Shown: positions 45,730 to 54,565 of the stretch, piece after piece
How positions within the stretch are numbered: the stretch's first letter is position 1
How the letters are laid out: each line of letters starts with the position of its first letter
From: Paraburkholderia sp. ZP32-5
GTDB taxonomy: Bacteria; Pseudomonadota; Gammaproteobacteria; Burkholderiales; Burkholderiaceae
Assembly (NCBI RefSeq): GCF_021390495.1
Contig: NZ_JAJEJP010000002.1
Location: forward strand, 1,178,001 to 1,242,000
Reading direction: 5' to 3'
DNA: 64,000 nucleotides
The notes under the pieces: model-generated
Told to the model about the DNA's origin: nothing
Seen by the model: only the letters and a program-made list of their open reading frames with translations
Databases searched by the model: none
Made by a program: the position numbers and the translations under genes

Positions 45730-47540
45730 TGCGCCGTCCATGGCGCCGCGTGCTGCATGTGCTGATCTGGCTGACTGCGCTCGCGGCGCCGGCCGGCGCG
45801 ATCGGCTACCTGCTGTACGCGAATCTGCTGAACCCGCGCGCCACCGAGCAACTGACCGGCACTTACGACGGCTTCTACTGGGACGCCGCGCAGTTGCAGA
45901 TCGCGTACGCCCGCTTCGAGAACCAGCTGCTGCAGTATCAGTCCGGCGCCGATAACGATTATCAGCGGCTGCTGCTGCGCTTCCAACTGCTGCAATCGAA
46001 ACTGCACGTGATGGCCGGCTCGACGCATCGACTTTCCGCGCAGCTCGCGCTGCTGCAGCGGCAGCTCGACGAGATCCGCTCGCTGGATCATCTGCTCGAC
46101 GATATCCAGCCCGAGATCGATGCGTTGCCGGCGGATCGAACCCGCGGCGGCCAGATCGTTGCGCAGATGCGCGAGCACTGGGCGGAGGTCAACGATCTCG
46201 CGCTGTCGCGCCGGTTCGCCGACGTCGCCGATCGCGAAGCGATGAACCGCGATTTCATCGACAAACGCCGCATGCTGTTCGCGGGCGGGCTGTTGCTGCT
46301 GCTGTTATCGGCGGCGGCGACGCTGCTACTCGTGCTGAACGGCCGGCGCCGCACGCGGCTCATGCATCAGCAGCGCGCGGCGCTCGACGCCGAGCATCAG
46401 GCGAGCCGCGCGGCGCGCGAGGCGAGTCTCGCGAAGGACGCGTTTCTCGGCATGATCGGCCACGAACTGCGCACGCCGTTGCACGCGATCGTGTCGTCGG
46501 TGGAATTGCTGGGCTTTAACTATCACTCCGAGGCCGACCGCAAGGTGATCCAGCGGCTGGAAACCGCCGCGCGTCATCTCGAAGCGCAGATGAAGGACCT
46601 GACCGACTACGCGCGCCTCGGCGCGGGCAAGCTCGAACTGCGTCACGAGCATTTCGAGCCGCGCGAACTGCTGGCGTCGATCGTCGACGAGCACACGATG
46701 TCCGCCGGCGCGCGCGGGCTCAAGCTCGAAAGCGAGGCGAGCGGCGTCAGCGGGCTCGTCGAGTCGGACCCGCACCGGATCCGGCAGATCGTCAACAACC
46801 TCGTCACCAACGCGATCCGCTATACCGAAACCGGCACCGTGCGGGTCGAGCTGCGGCAGCAGCCGGCGCTGCTGATCTTCGTCGTCAGCGATACGGGGCC
46901 GGGCGTGCCGCATGCGCAGATTCCGCTGATCTTCGAGGAGTTCACGCAGCTCGACGCGTCGCGCACGCGCCGTTTCGAAGGCGCGGGGATGGGGCTCACG
47001 ATCGTGCAGGGGCTCGTCAAACTGTTTGGCGGCACGGTCGATGTCGCCAGCACGGTCGGCAAGGGCACCACCTTCACGGTGACCATTCCGGTCGTGCCGG
47101 TGGCGACCGTCGAGCCGCCCGACGTCGCCGCGCAGGCGGAGCCGGGCGGCGCGCGGCCGGCCGTGCTGATCGTCGACGACAACCGGCTGATTCGCGAGTC
47201 GCTCAGCGAAATGGTCGAGCATATGGATTTCGACGCGTACGCGCTCGGCAATGCCGACGACGCGCTCGCATGGCTCGATACGCATCGCTGCGACGTGGTG
47301 CTGTTGGATCTGCATATGCCGGAGCGCGACGGCTATACGTTTCTCGCCGACTTCGCGATGCGCGGCGGGCCGTCGGCGGGAGTGCCGGTGATCGTGGTCA
47401 GCGCGTATGCACCGGAGGTCGTGCAGGAGGGAGAGAGCGGCACGACGCCGTTTTTCGAGGCGTTATTGAAGCCGGTACATTACGAGGATCTGAAGAACGC
47501 GCTGCAGCGCGCGTTGGCGGCGCGGCATCAGGCGGGTTGA
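45699..47540 (+). CDS. Hybrid sensor histidine kinase/response regulator
   Basis: 613 residues. Two membrane helices (about 18-40 and 192-214) bracket a periplasmic helical sensor. The HisKA region has H255 in GMIGHELRTPLHAIV; the HATPase_c region has NNLVTNAIRYT, DTGPGVP and GAGMGLTIVQG; and a C-terminal receiver (about 485-608) has VLIVDDNRL, the phospho-Asp in VVLLDLHMPERDG and Lys in EALLKPVHYED. It overlaps the exported molybdopterin-fold gene, a likely sensory partner. The convergent BetR-REC gene is a candidate target of the phosphorelay. Confidence 0.92.
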   Translation: MADQGPHRPIVRRPWRRVLHVLIWLTALAAPAGAIGYLLYANLLNPRATEQLTGTYDGFYWDAAQLQIAYARFENQLLQYQSGADNDYQRLLLRFQLLQSKLHVMAGSTHRLSAQLALLQRQLDEIRSLDHLLDDIQPEIDALPADRTRGGQIVAQMREHWAEVNDLALSRRFADVADREAMNRDFIDKRRMLFAGGLLLLLLSAAATLLLVLNGRRRTRLMHQQRAALDAEHQASRAAREASLAKDAFLGMIGHELRTPLHAIVSSVELLGFNYHSEADRKVIQRLETAARHLEAQMKDLTDYARLGAGKLELRHEHFEPRELLASIVDEHTMSAGARGLKLESEASGVSGLVESDPHRIRQIVNNLVTNAIRYTETGTVRVELRQQPALLIFVVSDTGPGVPHAQIPLIFEEFTQLDASRTRRFEGAGMGLTIVQGLVKLFGGTVDVASTVGKGTTFTVTIPVVPVATVEPPDVAAQAEPGGARPAVLIVDDNRLIRESLSEMVEHMDFDAYALGNADDALAWLDTHRCDVVLLDLHMPERDGYTFLADFAMRGGPSAGVPVIVVSAYAPEVVQEGESGTTPFFEALLKPVHYEDLKNALQRALAARHQAG

Positions 47541-47591
47541 CAGCGCTTCAGGGCCGCGATGCATTAAAGCCGATGCATCAAGGCCGATGCA

Positions 47592-48446
47592 TCAAGGACG
47601 ATTCAACCGCTTCGACAGATCGGCGACCAGAATCGCCATGCGCGCGGGCTTCTCATAGCACGCGACGTTGTAATCGCGGATCACCTGGCTGATCTCCGAT
47701 TCGCTGGCCTTGCCGGTCATCAGCTCGCCGGTCAGCACGAAGATCGGCGCATCCGGGTTCTCCGACGCGCGCACCGCGCGAATCGCGGCCGCCGACGTCT
47801 GCGCGCCGAACAACCAGTCGATGATCACGCCGTCGAACACCTGGGACTGCAACTGTTCGCTGAAGGCCGTGAGCCCGTAGATCGCCACCGCCGCGAAGCC
47901 GCTGCGCTCCAGGTAGTCGCGCAGGTTGTCGGCGCTCGCCTGATCGTCGTCGACGACCGCGATGGTCGGTTTGTCGGTCTCGGCGCGGCGCGGATAGATT
48001 TCGATCTTGTGGACCTCGTACGCGCTCTGATACAGCGCGCCGTCGTGGCGCGCGACGCGCCACTGACCGAGCCGCGAATACGCGATGAATTCCGGGCGAC
48101 TGCCCGCTTCGAGCGCGGCGCCGACCCACGCGGTGCAGGCGATTTCGGTTGCACCGATGCAGAACACCGCTTCCTGGGCAATCGCGCCGACCACGCCCGG
48201 ATCGAGCGATTGCGCGCCGAACAGTTGCGCCGCCGGCTCGTCGAACACCTCGGCGACTTTCTTGATCTGCGACAGGGTCCACGGACTATTTCCGCGCAGC
48301 TTGCGATGCCCCTGAGAAAAACTCAGGTCGAGGATGCGGCACAGCTCCGTGGTTTGCTGGCGTTTGCCGATTCCATGCCGGCTCATCAACTCGCGCACGC
48401 GCTCGGCAACCGCGATGGAGTCTGGTGAGTGTGTTTCGTTGGCCAT
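47592..48446 (-). CDS. BetR-type HTH / receiver-domain regulator
   Basis: 284 residues with an unusual order. A BetR-like helix-turn-helix (about 10-95: VAERVRELMSRHGIGKRQQTTELCRILDLSFSQGHRKLRG) comes first. A middle region follows, and the receiver domain (about 165-275) comes last, with IAVVDDDQAS, the phospho-Asp in VIIDWLFG and Lys in ACYEKPARM. Output therefore comes from the N-terminus. It ends 51 bp from the convergent hybrid kinase gene and is a likely acceptor of its phosphate. Confidence 0.85.
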   Translation of the reverse strand: MANETHSPDSIAVAERVRELMSRHGIGKRQQTTELCRILDLSFSQGHRKLRGNSPWTLSQIKKVAEVFDEPAAQLFGAQSLDPGVVGAIAQEAVFCIGATEIACTAWVGAALEAGSRPEFIAYSRLGQWRVARHDGALYQSAYEVHKIEIYPRRAETDKPTIAVVDDDQASADNLRDYLERSGFAAVAIYGLTAFSEQLQSQVFDGVIIDWLFGAQTSAAAIRAVRASENPDAPIFVLTGELMTGKASESEISQVIRDYNVACYEKPARMAILVADLSKRLNRP

Positions 48447-48788
48447 ACTGCTTGAAAATCCGCCGTCTTTTAAGGAGTACAGGAAGAGCGCAATGCGTCA
48501 GGCGCGGCGCGGCCGTGCGCATGCGATGCACAGGAAGCGCCAGCGCGGGAGGACAGCAAATGTACCGTAAAAAAATTCACAAATCGCATTTTTGTCTGAG
48601 CGCCGCGGGAGCCGTCGGTTCGAAATATGTCACGGCCGGCCATCGATTTTTTTGATGCGCTACGCATCAATGGCATTTTACCGGCGAAACGGTGACGCAA
48701 CGGTAGGGAATGCGCGAATGGAGTGGCAACAAAGGACAATCACACGGTGAAGCGACACCGGAACGCATGCCGGCGCCCCGGCGCGTCT
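48447..48788. other. Intergenic region between the BetR-REC and hipA genes
   Basis: 342 bp between two minus-strand genes, with AT-rich tracts near 48570-48660. The promoter of the BetR-REC gene should lie here. No gene or strong terminator was seen. Confidence 0.45.
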
Positions 48789-50129
48789 TCAGCTTGCCGG
48801 CATCTTGTCCAGCTTCGCCGCCGACGTTTTCAGGCCCTTGAAGATCCGTTCCGCGACCCTGGCCGGAAAGCGCTCGGGCAATGCCGCTGCGACCCGCTCG
48901 ATCACCGCGGGCGTCTGTTCGATCAGGCGCTCGATCAGCGGCTCGGCGTCGGCGCCGTACGAGCATTTCACGGCCATCGCGTTGAAGTGCCGCCGCTGGA
49001 TGTCGCGAAACGCGTCGTGCTTGCTGCGCGACCACATGCCCATCGCGAGCCGCGCCTTGTACCACGACCACTGGTTCGGACCGTTGCCTTCGACCGGCCA
49101 GATCGACATCACGTCGTACAGCGGCGTGAGCCGGAAGCGGCCGCCCGCGAGCAGGCGGATGCTGAAGTTTTTCGCGTGACCGTCCGGCGCCGCCAGCATC
49201 CAGAACAGGATCTGGCTCGCGAGCAGCGTTTCGAGGTCTTCGCGTGCATCGACCGATTGCTGCAGGATCCGCGCGAGTTCGCGCACGCCGGGGCCGCCCT
49301 CGTTTTCGTATTTGCGGTGCGACGGCACGCCGTACACCTGGCAGAAGTCTTCCTGCGGCAGACGCAGCAGCCACTTGCCGCTCGAATGCATCTGCCGGTC
49401 GAAGCGCTCGACGGCCAGCACCCGTTGCTTGCCGAAACGAAGCACCTCGGCGTTCGCGACCGGCAGCCCGTATTCGCGCAGAATCCGCAGACACAGCCAT
49501 TCGTTTTCCACCGACGTGCTGAGATCGGCGAGCCGGTTGCCGACCAGTCCGAGCGGCAGCTTGAAAATATGCGTGGTCGGCGTCGCGCCGTGCGGCCGCT
49601 GCCATTTGCCGTCGTGCCACAGCAGCGCGGTTTTTTCCTGCGCGCCGGCGAGCGAGATGCGGAAGTCGTCAGTCGGATCGGGGGAGCCGAGCGCCGGGCC
49701 GCCGACCGTTTGCGCGAGCAGCGCTTCGATTTCGTCGTCCGAAAGAGGCGTGCCTTCGATCCTGTCGACACCCGTCGGCGCGTCGTCTTCGCCAAGCAGT
49801 TGGACCGCGCCGACGCAATCGCGGCCGATGGCCTGCAGCAGATCGAACGCATCGAGCGTTTCGGTTTGATAACGCTGCGCGATGCGTTTGCGGATCGCGT
49901 CGCTGTCGGGCAGCAGGTTGTCGAAGTAATTGAGCACCCGTGGCCCCCGGTGCGGCAGGTTGCCGGGCATGAACGGCAACGACAGCGACAGCGGCCGGCC
50001 CGCGGGCGAGGCGGTCCATTGCGGGTCGTAGCTGAACGTCATCGGGCCGCGTGCCGGCAGGCGCCAGACACCCACGCGCTCGCCATTGGCCCATACCGAC
50101 AGTGCCCGTGAGTGGGTTGCCCGCGCCAT
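48789..50129 (-). CDS. hipA: HipA-family serine/threonine kinase toxin
   Basis: 446 residues from the ATG at 50129, two bases after the hipB stop. The N-terminal part matches HipA (ALSVWANGERVGVWRL, then LNYFDNLLPDSDAIRKRIAQRY). The ISLAGAQEKTALL segment holds the likely autophosphorylation/ATP-loop region. Kinase motifs AAPDGHAKNFSIRLL (catalytic Asp) and PLYDVMSIWP (metal Asp) are intact. It should inactivate a tRNA synthetase or similar target by phosphorylation and be neutralised by HipB. An in-frame reading up to 50444 would span hipB and is rejected. Confidence 0.9.
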   Translation of the reverse strand: MARATHSRALSVWANGERVGVWRLPARGPMTFSYDPQWTASPAGRPLSLSLPFMPGNLPHRGPRVLNYFDNLLPDSDAIRKRIAQRYQTETLDAFDLLQAIGRDCVGAVQLLGEDDAPTGVDRIEGTPLSDDEIEALLAQTVGGPALGSPDPTDDFRISLAGAQEKTALLWHDGKWQRPHGATPTTHIFKLPLGLVGNRLADLSTSVENEWLCLRILREYGLPVANAEVLRFGKQRVLAVERFDRQMHSSGKWLLRLPQEDFCQVYGVPSHRKYENEGGPGVRELARILQQSVDAREDLETLLASQILFWMLAAPDGHAKNFSIRLLAGGRFRLTPLYDVMSIWPVEGNGPNQWSWYKARLAMGMWSRSKHDAFRDIQRRHFNAMAVKCSYGADAEPLIERLIEQTPAVIERVAAALPERFPARVAERIFKGLKTSAAKLDKMPAS

Positions 50130-50131
50130 TG

Positions 50132-50386
50132 TCACCACTCGACGGTCGATGCCGGCACGGAGACCGTCTGGTGCTTGTCGAGCACTTGCAGCTGCAGGCC
50201 GTACGCGCCGCACAGCGCCAGCAACTGGGTCAGCGTGAGCGCGCTCGCGTCGGTTTCCAGCGCCGAAATGCGGCTTTGACTGACGCCGATGCGCGAGGCC
50301 GCTTCGATTTGCGTGAGACCGGCTTGCCGCCGGCTGGCGGCGAGCAACTGCGCTAGCTGGCTCGACGTGGCAATGGCATGGAGCAT
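50132..50386 (-). CDS. hipB: HipB-type antitoxin, XRE helix-turn-helix
   Basis: 84 residues. A complete XRE/Cro helix-turn-helix (about 9-62: LAQLLAASRRQAGLTQIEAASRIGVSQSRISALET) is followed by a short tail ending TVEW, similar to the C-terminal Trp of E. coli HipB. It binds HipA and represses the operon. The gene is immediately upstream of hipA and downstream of nested inverted repeats that should be its operator. Confidence 0.88.
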   Translation of the reverse strand: MLHAIATSSQLAQLLAASRRQAGLTQIEAASRIGVSQSRISALETDASALTLTQLLALCGAYGLQLQVLDKHQTVSVPASTVEW

Positions 50387-50403
50387 GGCGAATTATCCGT
50401 GAG

Positions 50404-50480
50404 ACGAATAAATGCATTTTATTCGTGACACAGATATTCGTCAAATATGCGTGTCACGAATATTTGACGAATATCTGTGT
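50404..50480. promoter_or_regulatory. Nested inverted repeats upstream of hipBA
   Basis: Three overlapping dyads: ACGAATAA / TTATTCGT at 50404-50426; ATTCGTGACAC / GTGTCACGAAT at 50421-50461; and perfect 21-nt arms at 50428-50448 and 50460-50480 with an 11-nt spacer. The word ATTCGT/ACGAAT recurs at least five times. They end about 20 bp before the hipB start and are probable HipB operators. Confidence 0.75.
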
Positions 50481-50623
50481 GGCAAATAATCGACGCGAAG
50501 CCGGCGAGCCCGGCGCGCGGGGCCTGCACTTCACCCGCCAGGCCGGCATTCGCGGCGAGCGACATTGCGGAGCACCCCTTCGGCCTGCGAAGATGACGCC
50601 CACCTTCGACACCGTCCCACCTG

Positions 50624-51964
50624 ATGACCACCACGTACCCGCTGCATTCGAATTTCACCCGCGCCGACCAGCCATTCCCGACTCATGCCGATGCCGTGAT
50701 CGCCGGCGCCGGCATCATGGGCTGCGCGGCGGCTTATTATCTGGCGCGCCGCGGCATGTCCGTGGTCGTGCTCGACAAGTCGCGCATCGCCGGCCAGCAG
50801 TCGTCGCGCGCATGGGGCTTCGTGCGGCAGCAGGGCCGCGAAGCCGCCGAGGTGCCGCTGATGATGGCGAGCATCCCGTTGTGGAAGGAACTCGAACGCG
50901 AGCTGAACTTCGATCTCGAATGGCGCCAGGGCGGTTGCCTGTACGTCGCGACCGATGAAGAGGATTGGGCCTCGTTCCAGCAATGGATGGACGTCGCGCG
51001 TCAGTACGGGCTCGACACGCGCACGCTCGATCGCCGGCAGATCGATACGGTCGTCACCGGCATGCAAGGCCCGGCGCTCGGCGGCCTGTACACGCCGAGC
51101 GATGGCCAGGCCGAACCGCGTCGCGCCGCTGCCGCGTTCGCGGCGCGGGCGACCGAAGCCGGCGCGTTGTTCTTCGAAGGCTGCGGGGTGGTCGCGCTCG
51201 AGCGCGCGGGCGGCGCGATTGCCGGTGTCGTTACCGAGCGCGGCACGGTGCGCACGTCGCGTTTTATCTGCGCGGCCGGCGCGAGCAGTTGGCGGCTATT
51301 GCGCACGCTGGGCCTCGAATTGCCGCAGCAGGCCGTGCGCGGCACGTGCATGCGCACCAATCCGCTGCCGCCGATTACCGCGTCGACGTTCTGGGGGCAC
51401 GGCCTCGGCGTGCGGCAGCGTGCGAACGGCACGATCAATCTCGCCGACGACATGCAGGCCGATGTCGATATGACGCTCGGCCATTTCCGCGCGCTCAAAT
51501 GGTATTGGCCCGAACTGTGGAAGCAGCGCGAGAAATTCAGCTTCCATCTGAACGGCGCCTGTCTGCGCGATCTGCGTGCGCGTCTGCCGGGCGGCGTGCC
51601 CGACGCCGAGCGCGTGCTGTACCCACGCGACCCGCAGCCGCAGCCGAACGCGAGCCATGCGCCGCGCGCGCTGCAGAAGCTGCGCGCGCTGTTTCCGGCG
51701 TTGAAGGACGCGCAGGTCGTCGAGGCGTGGGCCGGTTTGATCGACGTGCTGCCCGACGGCATTCCGGTGATCGACGCGCCGCCGCAGGTCCCGGGTCTCA
51801 CCATCGCTACCGGCTTCTGCGGTCATGGTTTCGCGATGGGGCCGATCGTCGGCAAACTGCTCGCGGAAATGAACGATGGCGTCGCGGCGTCGCTCGATCT
51901 GTCCGCGTTCCGTCTGCGGCGTTTCTTCGACGGCACGATGCAGCGGCCGCGCAGCATGCTGTGA
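50624..51964 (+). CDS. FAD-dependent amine/amino-acid oxidase (DAO family)
   Basis: 446 residues. The Rossmann motif ADAVIAGAGIMGCAAAYYLA lies near residue 22-41 and VVVLDKSRIAGQQSSRAWGFVRQQGRE binds FAD. A C-terminal GHGFAMGPIVGKLLAE loop closes the flavin site. Two Met/His-rich segments suit small amine substrates. It oxidises a secondary amine or D-amino acid. It starts a run of co-oriented genes ending with a pyrroline-2-carboxylate reductase-like gene, which suggests proline, hydroxyproline or opine-type amino-acid turnover. Confidence 0.85.
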   Translation: MTTTYPLHSNFTRADQPFPTHADAVIAGAGIMGCAAAYYLARRGMSVVVLDKSRIAGQQSSRAWGFVRQQGREAAEVPLMMASIPLWKELERELNFDLEWRQGGCLYVATDEEDWASFQQWMDVARQYGLDTRTLDRRQIDTVVTGMQGPALGGLYTPSDGQAEPRRAAAAFAARATEAGALFFEGCGVVALERAGGAIAGVVTERGTVRTSRFICAAGASSWRLLRTLGLELPQQAVRGTCMRTNPLPPITASTFWGHGLGVRQRANGTINLADDMQADVDMTLGHFRALKWYWPELWKQREKFSFHLNGACLRDLRARLPGGVPDAERVLYPRDPQPQPNASHAPRALQKLRALFPALKDAQVVEAWAGLIDVLPDGIPVIDAPPQVPGLTIATGFCGHGFAMGPIVGKLLAEMNDGVAASLDLSAFRLRRFFDGTMQRPRSML

Positions 51965-52016
51965 CGCCGCGTCTTTTCCGTTTTCCACCGCGCAAGCCCG
52001 AGGACCGATCCACACG

Positions 52017-52658
52017 ATGAACGAACCCGTACTCCGTCACGCCGATGTGCCGTACTACACGCAATGGGGCAGCCCCGAATGGGTGCGCGATATCGTCGAG
52101 CGCCAGTGCGACCCGTGCGACGATCCGCACTGGCGGCGCAGCGGTTTCGCCGATCCCGAGCGCTACCGCTTCTGGGCACAACGGCTGTGCGGGCTGACGT
52201 GCCTCGAATCGGCGCTCGATTACTGGCGCATCGGCCACGCGCCGCGGGCGGCCCTGCTCGACGAAGCACTGCGGCACGGCGTCTACCGGATGCGCGAGGA
52301 CGGCGGTGTCGATGGCCTGATCTATCGGCCGTTCGCCGACTGGGCGGCGCAGGCGTTCGGCCTTCAGATCGACGTGCTGCCGCAGGCGTCGCTCGAGGAC
52401 ATCGCCGCGCGGCTGGACGCCGATACGCTCGCGATCATCTCGGTGAGCCCGGAGATCCGTTATCCGGAGCGGCCGAACCAGCGGCAGGGTGGGCATCTGA
52501 TCCTGCTGCACGGGCGCGATCGCGAAGGCGTGTGGTTTCATAATCCGTCGGGCGTCGTGCCGCATCAGGCCGATGTCTATCTGCCGTTCAAGACGATCGA
52601 GCGGTTTTACGCGGGCCGCGGGATGACGCTGCGCCGTCGCGATGCAGGCGAGGTCTAG
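52017..52658 (+). CDS. C39-like papain-fold protein
   Basis: 213 residues from the ATG at 52017, 52 bp after the oxidase stop. LCGLTCLESALDYWR carries the candidate nucleophile Cys, and GGHLILLHGRD the candidate His followed by HNPSG, in the order seen in C39-family cysteine peptidases. No signal peptide and no ABC exporter are present, so it is not a classical bacteriocin peptidase. Similar proteins occur next to amino-acid oxidases in Burkholderia. Real substrate unknown. Confidence 0.65.
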   Translation: MNEPVLRHADVPYYTQWGSPEWVRDIVERQCDPCDDPHWRRSGFADPERYRFWAQRLCGLTCLESALDYWRIGHAPRAALLDEALRHGVYRMREDGGVDGLIYRPFADWAAQAFGLQIDVLPQASLEDIAARLDADTLAIISVSPEIRYPERPNQRQGGHLILLHGRDREGVWFHNPSGVVPHQADVYLPFKTIERFYAGRGMTLRRRDAGEV

Positions 52659-52730
52659 CGCTCACGTGTGACGCTCAGGCCCGTTTTCTGCTGCCGCAGC
52701 TTTCATCGAGTTTCGACGAGCGGATTTGCC

Positions 52731-52979
52731 ATGAATCGAGCCTACTGCCTGATTGCCGCCGGCCTCGTTGCGCTGGGCGCCACCGCTTACGCGAATGGCG
52801 CGACGCGTGATGAACAGGCCCAGGCATGCCGCGGCGACGCCATCCATTTCTGCGCCGCGGAGATTCCCGACAAGGAGAAGATCACCGCGTGCATGAAGCA
52901 GCACATCGACGAACTGAGCCCGGCTTGTCGCGCGATGTTCAGGAACGGCAAGGGTGGCGATAAGAACGGAGCGCGGTAA
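52731..52979 (+). CDS. Small exported Cys-rich repeat protein
   Basis: 82 residues with a signal peptide (about 1-22, MNRAYCLIAAGLVALGATAYA). The mature part has four Cys in the pattern ACRGDAIHFC...TACMKQHI...ACRAMF, the Cys-rich repeat found in eukaryotic Golgi glycoprotein 1 and in small bacterial periplasmic proteins. It is a likely disulfide-linked helical hairpin. Function unknown. It sits in the oxidase cluster. Confidence 0.8.
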   Translation: MNRAYCLIAAGLVALGATAYANGATRDEQAQACRGDAIHFCAAEIPDKEKITACMKQHIDELSPACRAMFRNGKGGDKNGAR

Positions 52980-52998
52980 GGGGCGCTTACCGAGGGGC

Positions 52999-53037
52999 TT
53001 GCTAAAGGACCTTGCTAAAGGACCTTGCTGAAGGGCC
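52999..53037 (+). repeat. 13-bp tandem repeat, three copies
   Basis: TTGCTAAAGGACC occurs twice in a row and then once as TTGCTGAAGGGCC, just after the Cys-rich gene. The 305-bp stretch from 52980 to 53284 otherwise holds no gene. Confidence 0.8.
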
Positions 53038-53284
53038 AGCAAAGGGGGCGTACCAAGGCGGCTCGACGCGCGATCCATCCTCATCCACGCCGCCCGGCTA
53101 GTCATTTTCGTGCCGCTCGGTTACGGTGATGCGATCCCCGCCATCGACGGGCCGGCCCGCAGCCCGCTCGCGAGCCAACGACCGATCGATGGCGGACCCG
53201 GCTGGCTCCCGCGTTCTCACGCAGCATCAGGCGAGCGATAAAGCAGCCGGGCTCAACCCTTCACCTGCACTGGAAAGCCCGCTC

Positions 53285-54217
53285 ATGACCCGCCCGACCA
53301 CGCCGATTTTCGATGCCGCCGAGACCGCGCGGCTGATGCCGTGCGCAGCGCTCGTCGACGCGTTGAAGCGCGCGAGCATCGACTACGCGCGGCAGCGCAT
53401 CACGAGTCCCGAGCGGCTGGTCGTGCCGCTCAACGCGGGCGGCATCATGCTGTCGATGCCCGCCACCGCGCCCGATCTCGCGATCCACAAGCTCGTCAAC
53501 GTGTGCGCGAGCAACGGCGCGCGCAATCTGCCGACGATTCACGGCCAGGTGATGGCCTTCGACGCCGATACCGGCGAGACGCTGTTCGTGCTTGACGGTC
53601 CGACCGTGACCGGGCGCCGTACCGCGGCGATGTCGATGCTCGGCATCGATACGTTCGCCGCCCACGCGCCGCGAGAATTCCTGCTGATCGGCACCGGCAC
53701 GCAGGCGCTCAATCATCTCGACGCGATCGCCGAGCTATACCCCGATGCGCGCGTGTGGGTGAAGGGCAGCGCGCCCGCGCGCGCCGACGCGTTCTGCGCG
53801 GCGCGGCAAGGCAAGGTGCGCGAGCTGCGGCCGCTCGCGAGCGACGACGCGTCGATTCCCGCTTCGGTCGATGTCGTGATCGCGCTGACCACCAGCAGAC
53901 AGCCGGTCTACGACGAAGCGGCGCGCGACGGACGGCTGGTGATCGGCGTCGGCGCATTTACGCCGGAGATGGTCGAGATCGGGGCGAATACGATCTCTGG
54001 CAGCGCGCTGTTCGTCGACGATCTGGCCGGTGCGAAGCACGAGGCCGGCGACTTCATTCAGGCGGGCGTGGACTGGGCGCGCGTCGGCGGGATTGCCGAT
54101 GTGCTGGCGGACGCGACGCTGTCGCCGACGAAGCCGGTGGTGTTCAAGAGCGTTGGCTGCGCGGCATGGGATCTGGCCGCGTGCCGGGTGGCGCGCGACG
54201 CGCTGGGCGCGGGCTGA
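53285..54217 (+). CDS. Ornithine cyclodeaminase/mu-crystallin family, pyrroline-2-carboxylate reductase-like
   Basis: 310 residues from the ATG at 53285, with GGAAAG upstream; an in-frame upstream reading from 53126 lacks an RBS. It has the family fold with MLSMPATAPDLAIHKLVNV, VTGRRTAAMSMLG, the nucleotide loop LLIGTGTQALNHLDAI and VFKSVGCAAWDL. It likely reduces delta1-pyrroline- or piperideine-2-carboxylate to L-proline or L-pipecolate. The upstream FAD oxidase could make such a cyclic imine. Substrate assignment rests on family resemblance and neighbourhood. Confidence 0.8.
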   Translation: MTRPTTPIFDAAETARLMPCAALVDALKRASIDYARQRITSPERLVVPLNAGGIMLSMPATAPDLAIHKLVNVCASNGARNLPTIHGQVMAFDADTGETLFVLDGPTVTGRRTAAMSMLGIDTFAAHAPREFLLIGTGTQALNHLDAIAELYPDARVWVKGSAPARADAFCAARQGKVRELRPLASDDASIPASVDVVIALTTSRQPVYDEAARDGRLVIGVGAFTPEMVEIGANTISGSALFVDDLAGAKHEAGDFIQAGVDWARVGGIADVLADATLSPTKPVVFKSVGCAAWDLAACRVARDALGAG

Positions 54218-54565
54218 GGTTCGCGCGTGCCGGCGGGCGGCGCGTACGTTCGTTCGTAAGAATCGGACAGGAGAGCGGGTGAGCGCGGCGCGCGTAGTTG
54301 CGATGCACGAAACCCACGCGCGTCATCAGTCGATTCGCCGGCAAAAAGTCCCTAATAAACAGACCTCTGTCGCGCAGGCTTGGCATCTTGCGCCAAGCTG
54401 CGGCAGATGTTGCCGTGCAAACTCCGCGAAAACGTTGCACCATACACGTCTGCCGGAACGAACGCCGCCGCGGCCATTTGCCATTTGCGTGTTTGTCCGT
54501 GTGTGCGCCGGCCGGCTGCCGAATTCCCTCGAAGCCTTCTCCATCAAGACGCTGCGACCCTTGCC
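54218..54565. other. Intergenic region upstream of zwf
   Basis: 348 bp between co-oriented genes. It contains the zwf promoter side. No gene, repeat or clear terminator was found. Confidence 0.45.
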
